Assembly (NCBI GenBank): GCA_032173965.1
Contig: CM063288.1
Span: 22,290,001 to 22,354,000, forward strand
Length of the DNA: 64,000 nt
Reading direction: 5' to 3'
Source: Sitta carolinensis
Lineage: Eukaryota > Chordata > Aves > Passeriformes > Sittidae
Part shown: positions 21,300 to 35,614 of the stretch, piece after piece
How positions within the stretch are numbered: position 1 is the stretch's first letter
How the letters are laid out: each line of letters starts with the position of its first letter
Position numbers and translations under genes: made by a program
Notes under the pieces: generated by a model
Told to the model about the DNA's origin: nothing
Database searches by the model: none
Seen by the model: only the letters and a program-made list of their open reading frames with translations

Positions 21300-24200
21300 A
21301 TATTATAGGCATTTTTTCTTAATCTTTTCAGCATTTGTTTAGAATTCAAGTACAGGAGTGAGGAAACTAATATGAAAAAACACCATCTTCAATATCTAGC
21401 CCTGTGTCTCCTGCTGTGGATTCTGTCCAACACACTTGTCTGTCTTATTCTTTCAGTTTTTTAAGTGGGAGTAATATTAATTCACCTCTGTAAAGTGCTA
21501 TGAATACTTTAGATGGAAGAAGTGCTGCATATGTTGAACCCTGAACTCAATTTTGGCAGGTAAGTGAAGAAATTGATTTTGAGCCTATATTTATTTGCAG
21601 TTTTAAATTGCACGAACTTCCTTAGAATTACTCCAAGTGCACAAATGTGTAATTGGCAGCAGAATTCATCCCATACATTTTTATAGACCATTTGGCTAGC
21701 CACTGAACTACAGGAGGCAAGCAGACATCAGAATCTGACTCTGTGTATCTTGAATTGTTTTCTAAAACCAATAAAATCAATTCACTTTTATAGGGTTTTT
21801 TTTACATACCGCAAAAATCTAATTTTTTTTTTAATATGCAGTGCAGAAATTTAACAATGGTACAATAGAGTACAGTGAGGGCCAAATTCTACTCTCTATT
21901 ATTTGAATACTTAGATAATATAAATTGAGTGATATAGGAACTGCTTCCTTAGGTTTATCTTTTTGATCTGTTGCAGTACAGGTGTGCATTATATTTATTT
22001 CATTTTGCAATAGCTGAGTTTTTTGTAATGGCTGCTACAAGAAGTATTGAATTTTTATCTTTTAATAAATAATATTTATAGATTTAGAAAAATCATTAGG
22101 TATGAATTATAGCTAGTGTAATCATTATAAATATATTAACAACAAATGGTCAAGTCAAATTAGAAAAGCTCTATTAAAAATTAAATAAAAAGATCCATTG
22201 AGTAAACAAATGTCTCTTCACAGCAGACATATCCCCACAGTTATTGACTGAAGCTTCTAAGGATAAGGAAATGACCAACCATAACAAAACAATATTAAAA
22301 TAATGCTCCCTAAAATACAGCTTGCAATGTATTCCTGATTGGGCATGATCAGGATGGCAACTGACAGATTCGTGTGTAATATTCTATATGGAGATCTAAA
22401 TTATATGCTTAGAAATAATTAGAGTTCACAAGGCAAATATTTAAAAGAAGAGCTCTCATACAAAATGACTCTACTTTAAAGGTGACCATCTCTTTGTTGA
22501 GGTCCTTTTTTTAATTTCTGCAGATAAAAGGTTCCAGAGAACAGTAGAGAAGAAAATTACAGCAAATGGACTATGAACTTTAGCAAGGTAGAATCCTCAA
22601 TTTCAATTTGATTCAACTCAAATAGGGTGGAGAATGTGTAAAATCTGGTAGGCTTGGGCCCCCAGCTGCTATTATGTTACAAGAACTTATTCAGCAAATA
22701 AGTATGTGACATAAAATGCATAATCCTACAGTGTCAATGCCCATGTTTTAAAAGTACTTAAAGAAGATTATACTTCAATTATTATGCTACTTTGCTTTTA
22801 CAGAGGGCTAAATTTGATGCTTTAGAATTAACAGCAGGGCTAACTTCCAGGCTAAACCAGAGCTAGTTTAAGGAATTGAAATGGCTCCAGTTCTTGATTT
22901 AAAACAGGTTTTTACTCTCAGTGATCTCTGGCAGTAAACACACATATTTTTCTTTTCAAGATGGTTTATGATCAGTGATTTTAGTTCACTCCACATTACT
23001 CTACCACATGTCCTGAACTGCTTTGGGACAATCCCAGACTAGGAAGCACATTCATAGGTCTCACACAAAGACTACTTTATACAGAAATAACAAAATGTCC
23101 TAACATCTGTTCACAACCCATTTAGTAATAAGCTCATATACCTTGACACTTTCGAAGGTCTTCCTAGAAGTTACCATTATCTCTGGGAGACAAAGCAGCC
23201 AGGTGGGGTTTGCACATGCACTTTCTTTAAAACTAAATCTTATTATCTTTAAAACTAAATATTATTATCACTGATGTTGTTACATCAAATTCTGTCCTTG
23301 TTTCCAAGGTGGAACACCTAAGCTCAAACTGAATGGCTCAGTTGTGTGGCAGATCTGCAATACACAAGGGCAATGGTGAACACTCCCTGCCCATGAGTCA
23401 AAGAAAATCATCCTATCTTGTCACACAGGGAAGACAGAGCCACGACCAAGGGAAAAGGAAACCCATGGAGCCATCTCCATACCGTAGTCTCTGTACTGGT
23501 AGTCTCTTGAGAGAACATTAGTCTCCCAAGAAAGAAGCTATTTGGGGATGGTATGGGGTCTTTGACATTTCCAGTCTCTATTTCAGGCCAGAAGGAAGGT
23601 TCATGCACTTGAAATTTCAAGTGTCTCTTTTTCTCACTGATGACAATCACTCTCATAAAATGTCACTTATCTTTATAAACTTGCTGCTCTAATTCTTTCA
23701 CACACTCATAACATCAAATCCTCATCAGAATGTTGCCCATTAGGCACTCAGATGACTGCCATTCAAAATTTGGCCTATCTGGACAGCAAAAGATGTGGGT
23801 CCTTGCTTTTTTAATACTGGAATGATACAGTTTATTGCAGTTTTAGTGCTCATTCCCTTTCCACAGATACTCTGATTTAATGTGAGGCAGTTGATTTATT
23901 ATAAGGCACAATGTGAATACTTGTTTTCACCTCCTTCCCTTACCCATACCCCATTCCCATGTGTTCTGGTTGAAAAGTTCTGTAGCATGCAAGTGCCATC
24001 ATCATCATCAACACCTACATCATTCAACCCTCTTTGTATGGATACCTTTACTCGGAGTGCTAAAGCCTACAACCTTTACAGTCTGAGCAACCCAAGGTGG
24101 TCAGGTCAATGCTATTTTGTCATGTGTGCATGACTTACAGTGATATTCTTCATTGTAGTAGAGATACACTGTTATAAACAAGAGACACAAAAATCCACTA

Positions 24201-24540
24201 GTGTCTGAAGCGCTTAACAGTCAGAATGGTTTCTATTTTTTAAGGCAACTTTTTGAGGAAAGAGGTGACACTGCAAGTAAAAGTAATAAAGCCTCCCACA
24301 AAATCATTCATTAGAACAACAATTGAAATGTACATATTAAGTGACACAATTGACATACATCTGGGTATTGAAAATCTATTTATATTCTTGTGGGAAAAAT
24401 GCTCACTGCTGCTGCCTGGCCTGATGCTGATTAGTGTAACGGGGCTGCATCACTTAATGTTGTGTGTTAACTCTTATGTTCCATCTGAAAACACGTTAGA
24501 GATAAAAAAGAAATAATAACAGGAAAGAGAAATTACAGGG
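21300..24540. other. AT-rich non-genic stretch
   Basis: No gene recognised. It contains a two-copy tandem duplication at 23226-23269 and the phrase GGGCCAAATTCT at 21879-21890, which recalls the end of an old amniote repeat. The rest has no recognised feature. Confidence 0.55.
23226..23269. repeat. 22-bp unit duplicated in tandem
   Basis: Two adjacent 22-bp copies (23226-23247 and 23248-23269) differ at a single base (c versus a at unit position 14). A simple replication-slippage duplication. Confidence 0.9.
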
Positions 24541-24551
24541 TATAATGCACA

Positions 24552-24665
24552 GAAGAGAGATGTTTTCAGCTGAGATTTGAAATCAGATTGAGAGTCAATG
24601 AGGTAGGGAGATAAAGAAAGGCTGTTCCAGATGGCGGGAGCTGCAGAGCAGAAGGCTGTCTTACC
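24552..24665 (-). pseudogene. LINE reverse-transcriptase ORF2 C-terminal relic
   Basis: The minus-strand frame contains AFCSAAPAIWNSLSL, then IDSQSDFKSQLKTSLF. This fits the conserved C-terminal signature of LINE ORF2 proteins of the L2/CR1-related clades, recalled as AFSVAAPRLWNSLP followed by FKSxLKTHLF. In an intact element this segment lies just after the reverse-transcriptase domain, near the 3' end. Only about 38 residues are recognisable. The frame upstream (higher coordinates) carries no reverse-transcriptase motif, so the copy is truncated or the rest has decayed. That the segment has stayed open is notable but can be chance. It is distinct from the bird-type CR1 3' ends elsewhere here and appears older. 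Confidence 0.65.
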
Positions 24666-24689
24666 ACCAATTAATTGAATGAAACCCAC

Positions 24690-27600
24690 CCACCAGTTTC
24701 CCACCCTGACTCTTTTCCCGAACCATGTTAGGCTCAAACCTTGTGGTGTGAAACCACAAGAACTTGATGTGAAAAATTCCATGCTCTTGGCATGCTGTGG
24801 TGAGAAACTCCCATGTACAGATCCATCTGCAGCAAGGCCCTGCCTTCAGACAAAACTTTTCTCTTCCAAATGTCACAGTTAAGTCCAACAGATGATCCTA
24901 TAGGAGCCCATCCCTGCACGCTGGTGAACACCTCCATCCTTAGTTTGCTGCACACATCTTGGGAGGTGCTGCTCATCCCCAAGGGAGCAGGCTTGTACCA
25001 CAGGATGGGTGCTCCTCTCTGGGCAGAGAGCACCTCCCCTCCATATGAGGGGAGGCTTTTGTGGGTGTGCTGGGGGGCAGCTCCTGTACAGTATCTTTAT
25101 TGAGAGGCCACACCACTGTCCATGGCACCTTATGGGATGGCTGGTTCGGCCTTCTACACAAGCAGAGGCACCCAGGAGATGCAGATTGCTAATACCAACA
25201 CAAAATAGCTCAGCACTCTGTCTGAGCCTAAAGGCAATTCCTCCCATTCAGGGCTGGGCACACACACATCAGACTAACATCCTTCTTCAGAGAACTCCTA
25301 TACATCTGAAGTTTAATGCAACATAAACCGACCACTGTGATAATTACCCTTGCACAGTGGAATTCACCAAAGTGAATGTAAATATTAATCACATGATGTA
25401 TATACTGTAACAAGAGAAAGCCTGCATCAAACAGTATTCCTAAGCACATTTCACCAAACAAGGATAAATCCTGGCCACTAAACTAACAGTTCCTCTAACA
25501 GCATCAACAATTCACCCTGAGGGAACATAGCTTTGCCCTGTCCCATGCAGCCCATCAGAACCAAGCTATTTCACCAAAGTGCAAGCTCAGAAGCTGTGGT
25601 GTGCTCAGCCTGGGGCCTCCTGGTACAGAGGAGCTTTTATTGATCTTACAGCTCAAGGGTAGGAGAAGCAGTTTTTCAGACATTTAGACTTCAGGCAGCA
25701 CAGGGCTTTCTAGGTTAAAAGAAAAGCCTTCATTTTCATAGGTAAGCCTACATGTACCCCTTACAGGTCAGTGGTCAGTTTGCAGGAAGAAGCATCCCTA
25801 AGCCATCAGAATATTCTGTTCTTCAGCTTCAGTTTCTGGATAATTTTCTCTCCAAGTCTGGAAGAGTTGATTTTGCAGTATCTGGTTCTGAAGCAAGCAT
25901 AATCAAAAAGTCTGCATTTGCGTAAGCAATCAAAAACTTCTGGCTGTACATAAGTGACAGATATAAGATGATGTAGTTATGGCTGCTTCCTTACTTGATA
26001 ACAGTTAAAAGTTCTGGGATGTATTTCCACTGAACAACAAAAAACCATCTATGCAGTCAGCTAAATCCATGAGCTTCAAGTTATTTTGGGATAAAACAAA
26101 TAATGCATGAGTGACTCGTCTCCTAAACATGGTAAATGTAGATTCACAATATTATTTGATTTTATTCCTTTGCATAATTCTACTAATCACAAATCTGAAA
26201 AACTAGATAGAAACTATTAAAGAAGTGATGACAAAAATGCCATGTTAGACTTCCATTTATTTTATCATTAAAAAGATTTACAGCCTGTACTGATATCAGA
26301 TTATAAAAATTAGGGCCCTCCATAAATTAAAAGGGCTTGCTCTTGCTGAGCTGTAATAAGGGAGCTAATATGTCAGATTTGAAAGGTCTGAGAAGCAGAA
26401 AAACAAGCAATAATGAAAAGTGAGATTTTAAAAGCATGTGAGATTTTAAAAGTGGACTTTTGTAGAATGCAATGAAATATTAGTAGGAAAAGGTGACTTG
26501 CCAAAATAACTACACTAATCCTCCTCTCTTAATGGCCTTCATGGCAGAATCAGTAATAGTCTTTTTTTTTCATTAAACAGGCTCTGATATAATGACATTG
26601 AATTCCATGCAAATATTCTACTTCTTTAGGAATAATTTATTGTAGCTTTACTGGAAAATTTTAGTTGGATCTTAAAAGGTTTTATGGCCTCAATTATAGC
26701 ACTTTTACTCCTAATAATCAATATTGATTTTACCCTATCATTCTTTTTAAAGTTTCTGTTGGTTTACATAGAATCCAAACCTTGGATAAAGTGATATTTT
26801 CATTCTAAAATAATACTGTTTTATGTAATTATTCCACCCCCTCAATAGTTTCTCTTGCTATATCACTAAAAATACAAACAAGTCTTAGTTTCTGTGTTAG
26901 TAGGAAGCAACCCAGTTTAAGGCAGTTGGAGGGAGAGAGCTGATCACTGGGGCTGCTCAGTGCCCTGCAGTTGCTTTCATCCCTCTGTGGATTTGCCCTG
27001 GACCAGAGCCTGTTTCTCACCTGAAGCTGCTGCCTACACTGCTATTGCAATGCCCCAGAGAGAAACCCCAGGAAACATCAGACACTGACCTACATGGAGC
27101 TTTTCACTACACACTCCTCTTGGGAAACAGAGCCTTTGGAATCAGCTCTGTGCACCACAGGCACCAGGTGCAAGAGACCTGTCTGTCCCAGCTTTCTCTG
27201 CTCAACCAGGCTTTTCCAGCTGAACACCCCTCGAGCAGTGACACTGACGCCTCTGAGTTGTGAATTCTCAAGCCACAACCCACCCTGTTACCATCTCCTG
27301 CAGCCCATGTCACCGTCCTTAGTGCTAGCACTACAGCAGGAGAAGTCTGAGGCACGGACATTGCCCTCTCTTCAGAAGTGCTGCCCCTACCCAGGCTTCT
27401 CCTGGTGACAGACAGGAATGAGGTCCTGTCACACGAGGTGTGTGTGTTTGCTGCAGCTGGAAGCTGTGGGGAAGGCTGTGATTCAGGCAGCTGCCTCTTT
27501 TCAGTTCCATGGTGCATAATGTTCTTGTTCTCTCCATTGAGCAAAACAATGAGGAATAGAGGCACTTTGATTGGTTAGCCCCATGTTTTATTCAGCTTTA

Positions 27601-28870
27601 GACAGATAAAATTTTATTTTCTCTGGAGTAGGGCAGTGGTTAAGTGATATCCTTGAAGGCTTTCTCTATAGTGGGCATATTTATTTATATTTTACCAGGA
27701 GTATCTCCATTTTCCACTCAAAGTATAAGCCTATTTTGTCCTTGCCTTTTCAGACGTAATTAAATGGTGACACACATATATGGACAGTTTAAATATTGAC
27801 TTGTTTTTTCAACATAGAAGAATATGGAACAAACATGACAAGCATTCTATGAAAGGAATGGTATATAGAAAATTTCTGTGACTATTTCTATTGACTTATA
27901 CACCTGCTTTGTAGAGGCTTCTACTGTATCCTTCTGCTCACTTACACTGGGTTTATTTCAGCATCTTTGAAAATGAAAAGATCCCCTTTTGTTTCAGAAT
28001 TAGTATTTGACTGATGAAAAGAATGAACCCCAGGGGCTGTCTTTTCCAATCAGGCACAGTTCAAGCACTTGAGCTGACTATGTTCTGCAGAACATTGAAA
28101 ACATGGCATGCCCAGGAAATGTTTGCCATCACATTAGTGATGCTGTAATGGGCACCACAAATCACCTGGACATTAATAGAATGAAATCACTTACTGCCTC
28201 TGAGAGCAGCTTTATTCTCAGTTGGTGTCCTGAAAGCACCATGTGTGCAGTCTAGAGTTTCTATCACAAAGGAAAAATTTTCAAATATCATAAAAGACCT
28301 GTTTTACTTGCTGCTTTTGGGGTTTGTTTACATCTTCACTGATTGTTTCTGATGGCAATCCCTTAAACACAACTAGTGTTGGGAAAAAAACCCATAAAAA
28401 AAAAATTAGTTGTCTTACAAACTTTTAGTGATCTCTGATTTTCCTAAAGGCTGTAGCAGGACAGGATACACATGACTTCTAATGACTGCCCTTGCTCTCA
28501 CCTAACTGCAATTGCAATAATGCATCAAACGTGTTTCTTTATCCTGTTATTGCTGGTTTGTAATTTGATCATCAGACAGATTTGAATTCTCCCCAAGCTG
28601 TTCCAATGTGTCTGTAACAGAAGCAGAGGTACCTACGTGCACTTCCCATTTTGTACAGAAAATAGAATTGCTTCAATGATCACAGCCCATGTGAAGCAGA
28701 CAGCAGTGGTTAAATTAAATGTTGTGATCAAAGAAATGGGCTGTTAAAAATACCTGATTTCCTATTGGGGAAGACTTTTAATTGTGCTTCTGGTGCCTAG
28801 AAAACGTTGAACTTTTTATGAGATAATTCAGGTAACAGTCCATTAGAAAGTGTATTTGATGTAGCCTGAG
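24690..28870. other. Non-genic stretch
   Basis: No gene recognised. The parts at 24.8-25.25 kb and 27.0-27.5 kb are less AT-rich and give several overlapping 60-150-codon frames on both strands, without familiar motifs. They may be old unrecognised repeats. Confidence 0.5.
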
Positions 28871-28879
28871 GAAGTCTGG

Positions 28880-28995
28880 GAGAAGAGGGAGCGCTCCTGT
28901 GCGCTGCGGCTGCTCCGTGCGGCAGAGCCAGCAGCGCTCACCCCCGACACTCACAGCCCGCATTCCGCAACGCCTCCGGCTCCGAGCGGCAGGCT
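28880..28995. promoter_or_regulatory. Short CpG-rich cluster
   Basis: About 115 bp with roughly ten CpG in an AT-rich setting, for example gcgctcctgtgcgctgcggc. It is too short for a standard CpG island. It may be a weak promoter, an eroded island or a retained conserved element. A minus-strand donor-like GGTGAGCG lies inside it. Confidence 0.35.
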
Positions 28996-28999
28996 GAAA

Positions 29000-31870
29000 C
29001 CACACTCTGCTGGCCTTGTACAGGAGCAGGAGCCTCTGCAGCTAAGTGCACAAGATCTCAGGAGTCAACTCTCATACTGTCCATAAAATAAAATATCTCG
29101 CCTCTCAGGCGTACCTTTCTGCTTTTAACTCATTTTCCCTTTGTATGAATAGGATGTTTGTTATACCACATTCGAGAACGCACTAGTTTCTCTAGCGCTA
29201 TTCTAGCAATCAAACTGATAGCTGTAAACGAGATAAATAGGAGCTGTACACCACTGTTTCTGCTGGCCCATTTTTCATTTTTTGAAATAAACCCTCCAGA
29301 GTCTTTTTGAAGAATAAATTAAAGATAAAAAAGTAATCTTTTGATATGATAGTTTGAACACGTCAGATTTGTGAAGCATTTTCTTCGGCTAGCTTAGCAC
29401 TCTGTCTTTTGAAAGACTTACAAGGCAAAGCACAGCTGTCAGAATTTTTAAGAGAGTTGTTGTGCAAGGCAAAATTAAGTATCTCTATTAAAAGCAGAGG
29501 ATCTAGAAAGTAGGTTCTACTCTACTTGTTAATGCCAAGCAGCATTTCACTCTACAGGTCTTTCTTTCTGAAATCAGTGAAATTACTTGGGAATGGGGAA
29601 TAATACTTTAGTATGAGGAAACATGCTTAAATCTGGCCTTAACTCTGCTGGGTTTGGCAGTGAAGCTGCCCTTACAATCTAGGATGCAGCAAATGCCTCT
29701 TGCTCTGTTCACCTTGTTCCAAATAGGAGAGAAGAATCAAATCCTGCATAGCAGGAGCTGAGCAGCAGGTTCACTGGTTACTGGGGACCCATTTATTTTA
29801 AGCATTTCTTTTGTTTTAAATTGTACTCTGAAAAGTTTTGGCTGAGACAGAAGAAATAAGGAAATCTGGTTTCCTTTCTCATCCCTAATTCCTCTGAAAA
29901 GCTAATGAATGAATATATTTTTCCAGTATGTTTCTAAGCAAAACATCAAGTTTAAGCACCGCAGAAGGGAGTATTTTTGTACATACTTATAATTCATGGT
30001 AAGCTACAGAAAATTAATTACTTTCTGCTCTTGGAAAACTGGTCATATCTGGATCTGAAATAACAGAACTGAGATTGTTAAAGCTAATAATTCTCAGGAT
30101 TGTATGAGATTTTTATTTGCCATATAGGTCTTCAACAGTTCAGGCAAATACGTGGCATCATTTCACTGCTGATGAGCTGACCATCCTCTTCCTGTCACTA
30201 TAGCAACTAACCCATGACCAGCTTCAGGCAGGTGAGTCCTTTCTCACCTTTGTCTGTGGTCAAAGTTGAAATGATTTTACATAGAAAATGATAAAATTAG
30301 TGCAGGTATATGTGCCCTTCATCAAGGGCACTACTCTACCTCTACTACTCTGCTGCTGTGACTCAGGGGTTATGCCATCAGTGTGATAAGAAGCACCAAG
30401 CTGAACAGGGCTCTGACTAGAGTTTTAAAAGCCCTATTTAACAGCACGTACAGTAAACATGATCAATTCTGCTCTGTGGTGTAACAACGACCTCACAGGA
30501 AATAAAGAAAGTAACCAGTCAAAGAAAATAAGAAAGGGGTAGATTCATGATCTTTCTGAATTTTATACCAATGACTTCTGATACTCATCGGCATGTGTAG
30601 ATTTAGAATCTGTGTGTAGATTTAGACTCTTACTTTGTTCCAGTAAAGAAGGAGGAAACACCAAAGTCAGAGAACCTGTACCTGCTGATAATCTGTAACA
30701 CTATGGAGTGAATATAGTCAAACTGTCACACCATAAGAAAACCAAAGTTAGTTTGAAGCAATAAATGGCCAGCCTGTATTTGAGGCTTGTGTTGTAGGGA
30801 ATATCCCTACTGCCATTTGGTTAGAGCTGAACACTTCAGGTAAGACATAGGATAATGGATAGGATTAGGAAGAATTGGGATTTTTGCTTCCAAATTCACC
30901 CAATCTGTAGGAAGTTGATATGGCAATGGAAGATGACTGGTTTAGTAGGAAAAGAAGGTCCTAGAGAAAGGGAAAGAAATCTGGAAACAGGTTTTGGTTG
31001 AAAGCAGTGAGAAAGGCTTTAGCTGTTGTTTGTATGTTCCCACATAAAGACATTTGTGCAAAAATAAATGGAACTATAAGAGAAATTGCCCTGCATCTTA
31101 TGGAACCATGTTAAAAATGTTTCTACATCGAGTGGGTGAAAGCCATAATTTTCAGCTTCATTTTCTCTCTGAATGTCAGATGGAGGGTTTGTGAGGCAAT
31201 GTCCTGTGAAAGGAATTTCCCTTCACTCAAAAAAATCAGCAAAAATGTCTCCTGACAAATATACTGAGTGAACCAGTAATGATTTTCATTTGCTGATGTT
31301 CACCCAGTAAAGAAAGGAAGCGGCACCCTTCCTCTCAAAGGAAATGAACTCTGTTCTCAGTATGGGGGGGTATGGGGAAAGCTAATTACTTTTTCCATGC
31401 CAGGAGAGAAATGACATGTGGTTAGAAAGAAATGTGAATTCTGGTGACCCTGCAACCTCTGCAGAAACATGACCTTGTCCTGTTATGAACTGCTTTGCGG
31501 TGGGGCGCATGCACAGTGTAGGGGGCACCGGCTCAAAGGTGAAGAGAAAGAAGTACAGCTCAGGATCCTGAGAAAACTAGCACAGAGGAAGGGATGAAGT
31601 AGTCCATGTCACCGTAAGGCCATGCTTCTCTGAGCCAGAAAGTCAATAACTGAGCCTGAAATAATGTTTGATTTTTGTGAAGTCTGGTTGCAGCTTAACT
31701 ATTGTAAAATACCCTTTTCCAAAGTGGTACTTAGAACAATTTGTACCAGAAAAAATGTAAAAGAGCACTGTTGTTCTTGTTCCTTTATCTCTGAAACATT
31801 ATTTCCATCTTTTAACCACCTTTGAGAACCTTCTATCACCCTACCACTGGCAATTGTCATTTATAAATTG
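29000..31870. other. Non-genic stretch
   Basis: No gene or known repeat recognised. A partial CTCF-like core, TAGGGGGCAC, lies near 31519-31528, with flanks that do not fit the motif. A roughly 19-bp near-duplication with gtgtagatttaga lies at about 30595-30631. Confidence 0.55.
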
Positions 31871-31875
31871 ATTCA

Positions 31876-31889
31876 CCCCCCCCCCCCCC
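31876..31889. repeat. Poly-C, 14 C
   Basis: An uninterrupted 14-C run in an AT-rich neighbourhood. A homopolymer with no associated element recognised. Confidence 0.95.
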
Positions 31890-31899
31890 GATACTTGGC

Positions 31900-34800
31900 T
31901 TGTTTCAGCCCCAGCCCTCCTCAACTGGCCCCAGTGGTACTTTTGTACCAGTAAATTACCGTCAGGCTGGGAACAGAGTTCTCAATGCCCCACTCTTCAT
32001 CCACTGCTCTCAGAGCCATGCCTCACCCTGTGCCTGCAGTGCCAGCACCGCAGGCACACTGGCGCCCCTGCTGTAATCGGAGTGCAGCTTCCCGGGAGCA
32101 GAAGCGACTGGGACATAAAACAAGGACGTGTTTCTCAATTAACTCTTGGGGACTGCTCTTTTTCGCTTAGGTGTCTTCAGCAACAATTTTTTCTCCCCAG
32201 TAATACAAAGATACTTTTATATTCAGACCCTTCTCTGGCCTCACAGTGATAAAAAGGCAGTTTAGTTGGGATTATCCAACTTTTTTGTTTGTTAGATTGT
32301 TGCATTTAAAATTCTAAGAAGAGCTGTCAGCGCAGGAAGAAAGATTAAGACAATAATTAAACAAGTATGTAGAAAATGTACTTAAACTTCTGTTTAAATA
32401 CAAAAAATACAGAACAAATTGCATTCTGAAAGACAAAACAAAATGGTAGCTCCAGAGAGAAGGACATGGAGAGGAGAAAGCACAGAATGAAAAAGGTAAT
32501 TTTAAGATTTAAACCACTATTTTGTAGAAGAACATTAGTAATTCATTAAAATATTTATAAACACAACAAAATCTATTATGCATAAAAAAACACTGCAGGA
32601 ATTTTCATACCAACTACTGTATAGGGAATGCATTGCAAGCCCTTGTAATATTTATATGCTTCCAGTATTCTGCTTGATTTTCAAGATTCTTGTGTTTCAC
32701 ATGCTTAAGAATCAAACATCACAGTCATGTCCTCTATCAAACCATCCTTATACTCTGCAAAAGGTCAGGAAGTGAATAATTTTTAAAATTAGTACACAGA
32801 AAAAGAATTTAACTGTGTCATAAATAGCCTCTACTTAAATAGCCTCTACAAAATTAAAGTTTTTTAATTTATTCCATGTCTTCTAGTCCTCATTATTGCA
32901 AATGCATTTGACTTTGTTACCCAAAACACAGAAAACATGTCCATTTTCTTCTAGAATGAGTAAATGTTTCTTTTCCATGTTGCAGATATAAAACTCCCTT
33001 GCAATGTATCTCCATTACAAAAAGAGTTAAAAGCAAAGCTGCTTGCTGAAGTCGCTTCATCAAGTGACACAGAAGATTCACTCCTCATATGATTAGCTCT
33101 GAAAAAATCTGCTCCCAGATTGATCTTTGAGGCAATAACTCTTCTTCTGTTCCTTCCCTCTCTGAGCTTCAACCAGGCACCTGTTGTGGGTCAAACATCT
33201 GTCCTGTTGATCAAAGACCTTCTTGAGTTTTTACATATTGAAATATATACTCATGCACTTTTATGTATGCCCTATGTACCACATTAATGAACTTGACTCC
33301 AGGTTTAAAGTTACATGTAATATCTTGCTAAATCAAGGCTGAAGAAAACACCTACTAACCAACAAAATCTGGAATAAAAATCTATTTATTTGTTCCTGTG
33401 TTACAAGATAGATATATTAATTGTGTGCGCTTGTTTTTAAAAGAGCATTAAAGTGTTCATGATAAATTACACAAAAAGCCGAAGTTTAATTAACAAAGCT
33501 AGAAACACAACTGCTAGACCTGTTTGGAAATGGTCATTCAATGATCCGAACCTGTAAGACTGAGATAAATTACTTGTGGAAACATTTTCCTCTTGGAAAA
33601 TCACAGATGAGACTAAATGAGATGTTTTATATATATAGTAGCAAACAGTCATAGGTACATTTCATTTTGAAAGTCCCATCTGTCTTGCAGCCCAAACAGT
33701 TTCTGACACCACAGAATGATTGCTGCATTTCACATTATATGAAAAGGTAGTAAGAGCTGATATACGCCAGGGTTCTAAACATCAGAGCTCCATTTTACTG
33801 CACTGAGCATTCATTCTAAGGAACAAGGTTAAAAAAAGAAAGGAAAAAAAAAAAAAAAAGAAAGGGTAGATTAATAATTTATATTCATTGCCCTAAAAAT
33901 ATGATCAAGATTTGATTTCAAGACTCTGAGTTACCTAATCCTTAGAAGGATCACCTGATTCATAAATTCAAGCAGTTGCGCTTTTTTTTCATAGAAAAGT
34001 AAACAGAATGTATGCATGTGATTTATCGTTTCAGCACATTTTAATTGACTATATTAAAGCTACAAATATGAAGGGAACTCTGCCTGGGTACTTGTTGGAG
34101 CCTGATTCAGCATGCATCCTAAAGCTAACTGTGTGTGGCAATCCACAGTCTGTAAGGTTTAAATTAATAATAGAGAATTAAATAACGCCATCAAAACAAA
34201 GAGTTAATTGTTTTCCTATTTGGAGTATGACACTGGGATGCCACAGGAGCTCAAAATGATTGTTACCATCATCAGGAAAATAAGTGTAGACTTTACCCCA
34301 GATTAAATAGAGATTAGTGTGCTGTCATATTCTTTAATCAAAAGCTACTAGCAGGATGCTCAGTCACGGCTACAATCTCCTTCCTTACCAAAGCACCAAC
34401 AATTACTCTATCTACAGTATAAACACACACTTATTTCTAAAATTCAGGTTATGCCTCTGAGCAGACACTGATTGGACCTTGACACTGATTCAGCAGACAG
34501 AAGCACATTAGATACAATTTCCCCTGAAGGATCACTTACATGACCTGAAAGGTAAACAGAAGCTATATTTTTCCTTTAAATGATTCATAAAATTTCACTA
34601 CAGATGTTTTTAGTCCATTGCATCCATACAGGATAGAATTGTCTACTGGATATAGAAAATGGTTGTATATCAGACAAAATAATCATATTTTCTTCGTAAA
34701 AATGGATACCTCTCAAATAATTGCACCGTTTCAAAAGACTCCAAGATCCAGCATGAGGAGTAATTTCTGGTACTGGTCAGCTTGCTGCAGGAGTAAAGTC

Positions 34801-35600
34801 AAGGTCTCACTCTCCTTCTATCCTTCTAAGGCTTTGTAGGCTTTGGTTTACCTCAACAACATCAGTATTACCAAGTATAACCAAATATCAGTATTACCAA
34901 GGATGATGGACTGCTGACAAAATGACAATTGGTTGCTCCTTTTGGTCCCCACGCTGGCAATTGAGGGAATTGATCAAAGCAGTTTGGACCGGAGAGTGCA
35001 ATTACATGGGTCTTTTTGGATTTCTGAAATGCTGTTACTAGTGGTTGTTGAAACAATAGTTTTCCTTTGAAATTATTGCTTGTATGCGCTAAGGAAAACT
35101 AACAAAACACATCTGCCTCCTTAACATTTTGGCTTTACAACAATATTATGGAAGGGCTTCAATCTCCACAGAGAAATAGAATAGATAAAGATGAATTTTC
35201 ATTTTTGATGTAATCCAAATCAATGTGATCTGCTACAGCTCAGCATGTCATGGTAGAATATAACAGAGCAAGTTATAAAGGAAGGCAGATACAACATCCG
35301 TTTTTCACATTCCTAATGAACAGTGTGAATTCGATGCCTTCAGAATAACAGATGATTTAATTGAATCTGTATAATCTAATGCAATCAATCTCATTTAACT
35401 AAATGTCACACAGCCCTTTTCACCAAGAGGCAGTTTATGTACACACACGAAGGAGCAGGACTAATTTCTGAAACCTTTGCTAATGTGAGATCAGTTTATA
35501 TGAGTTGCCCAGAAAAATCATGCACATCTATTTTGTTTCTAACTTAACTACTAAAAACACTTCCTTCAAGAAACATTCAAAAGGTTACGGTCTAGCAGCA
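31900..35600. other. AT-rich non-genic stretch
   Basis: No gene recognised. It contains a 15-bp two-copy tandem duplication at 32821-32850, a poly-A run at 33844-33859, and a direct repeat of atcagtattaccaag at 34861-34875 and 34887-34901. Confidence 0.55.
32821..32850. repeat. 15-bp unit duplicated in tandem
   Basis: Two adjacent copies of taaatagcctctac plus one variable base (32821-32835 and 32836-32850). A simple slippage duplication. Confidence 0.9.
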
Positions 35601-35614
35601 AAACTCCAAGGAAT

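Noticed and set aside
20926..21349. Lys/Glu/Arg-rich and Phe/Leu/Ser-rich frames of 118-138 codons
   Set aside because: They are direct translations of the GAAA array and carry no independent evidence of coding.
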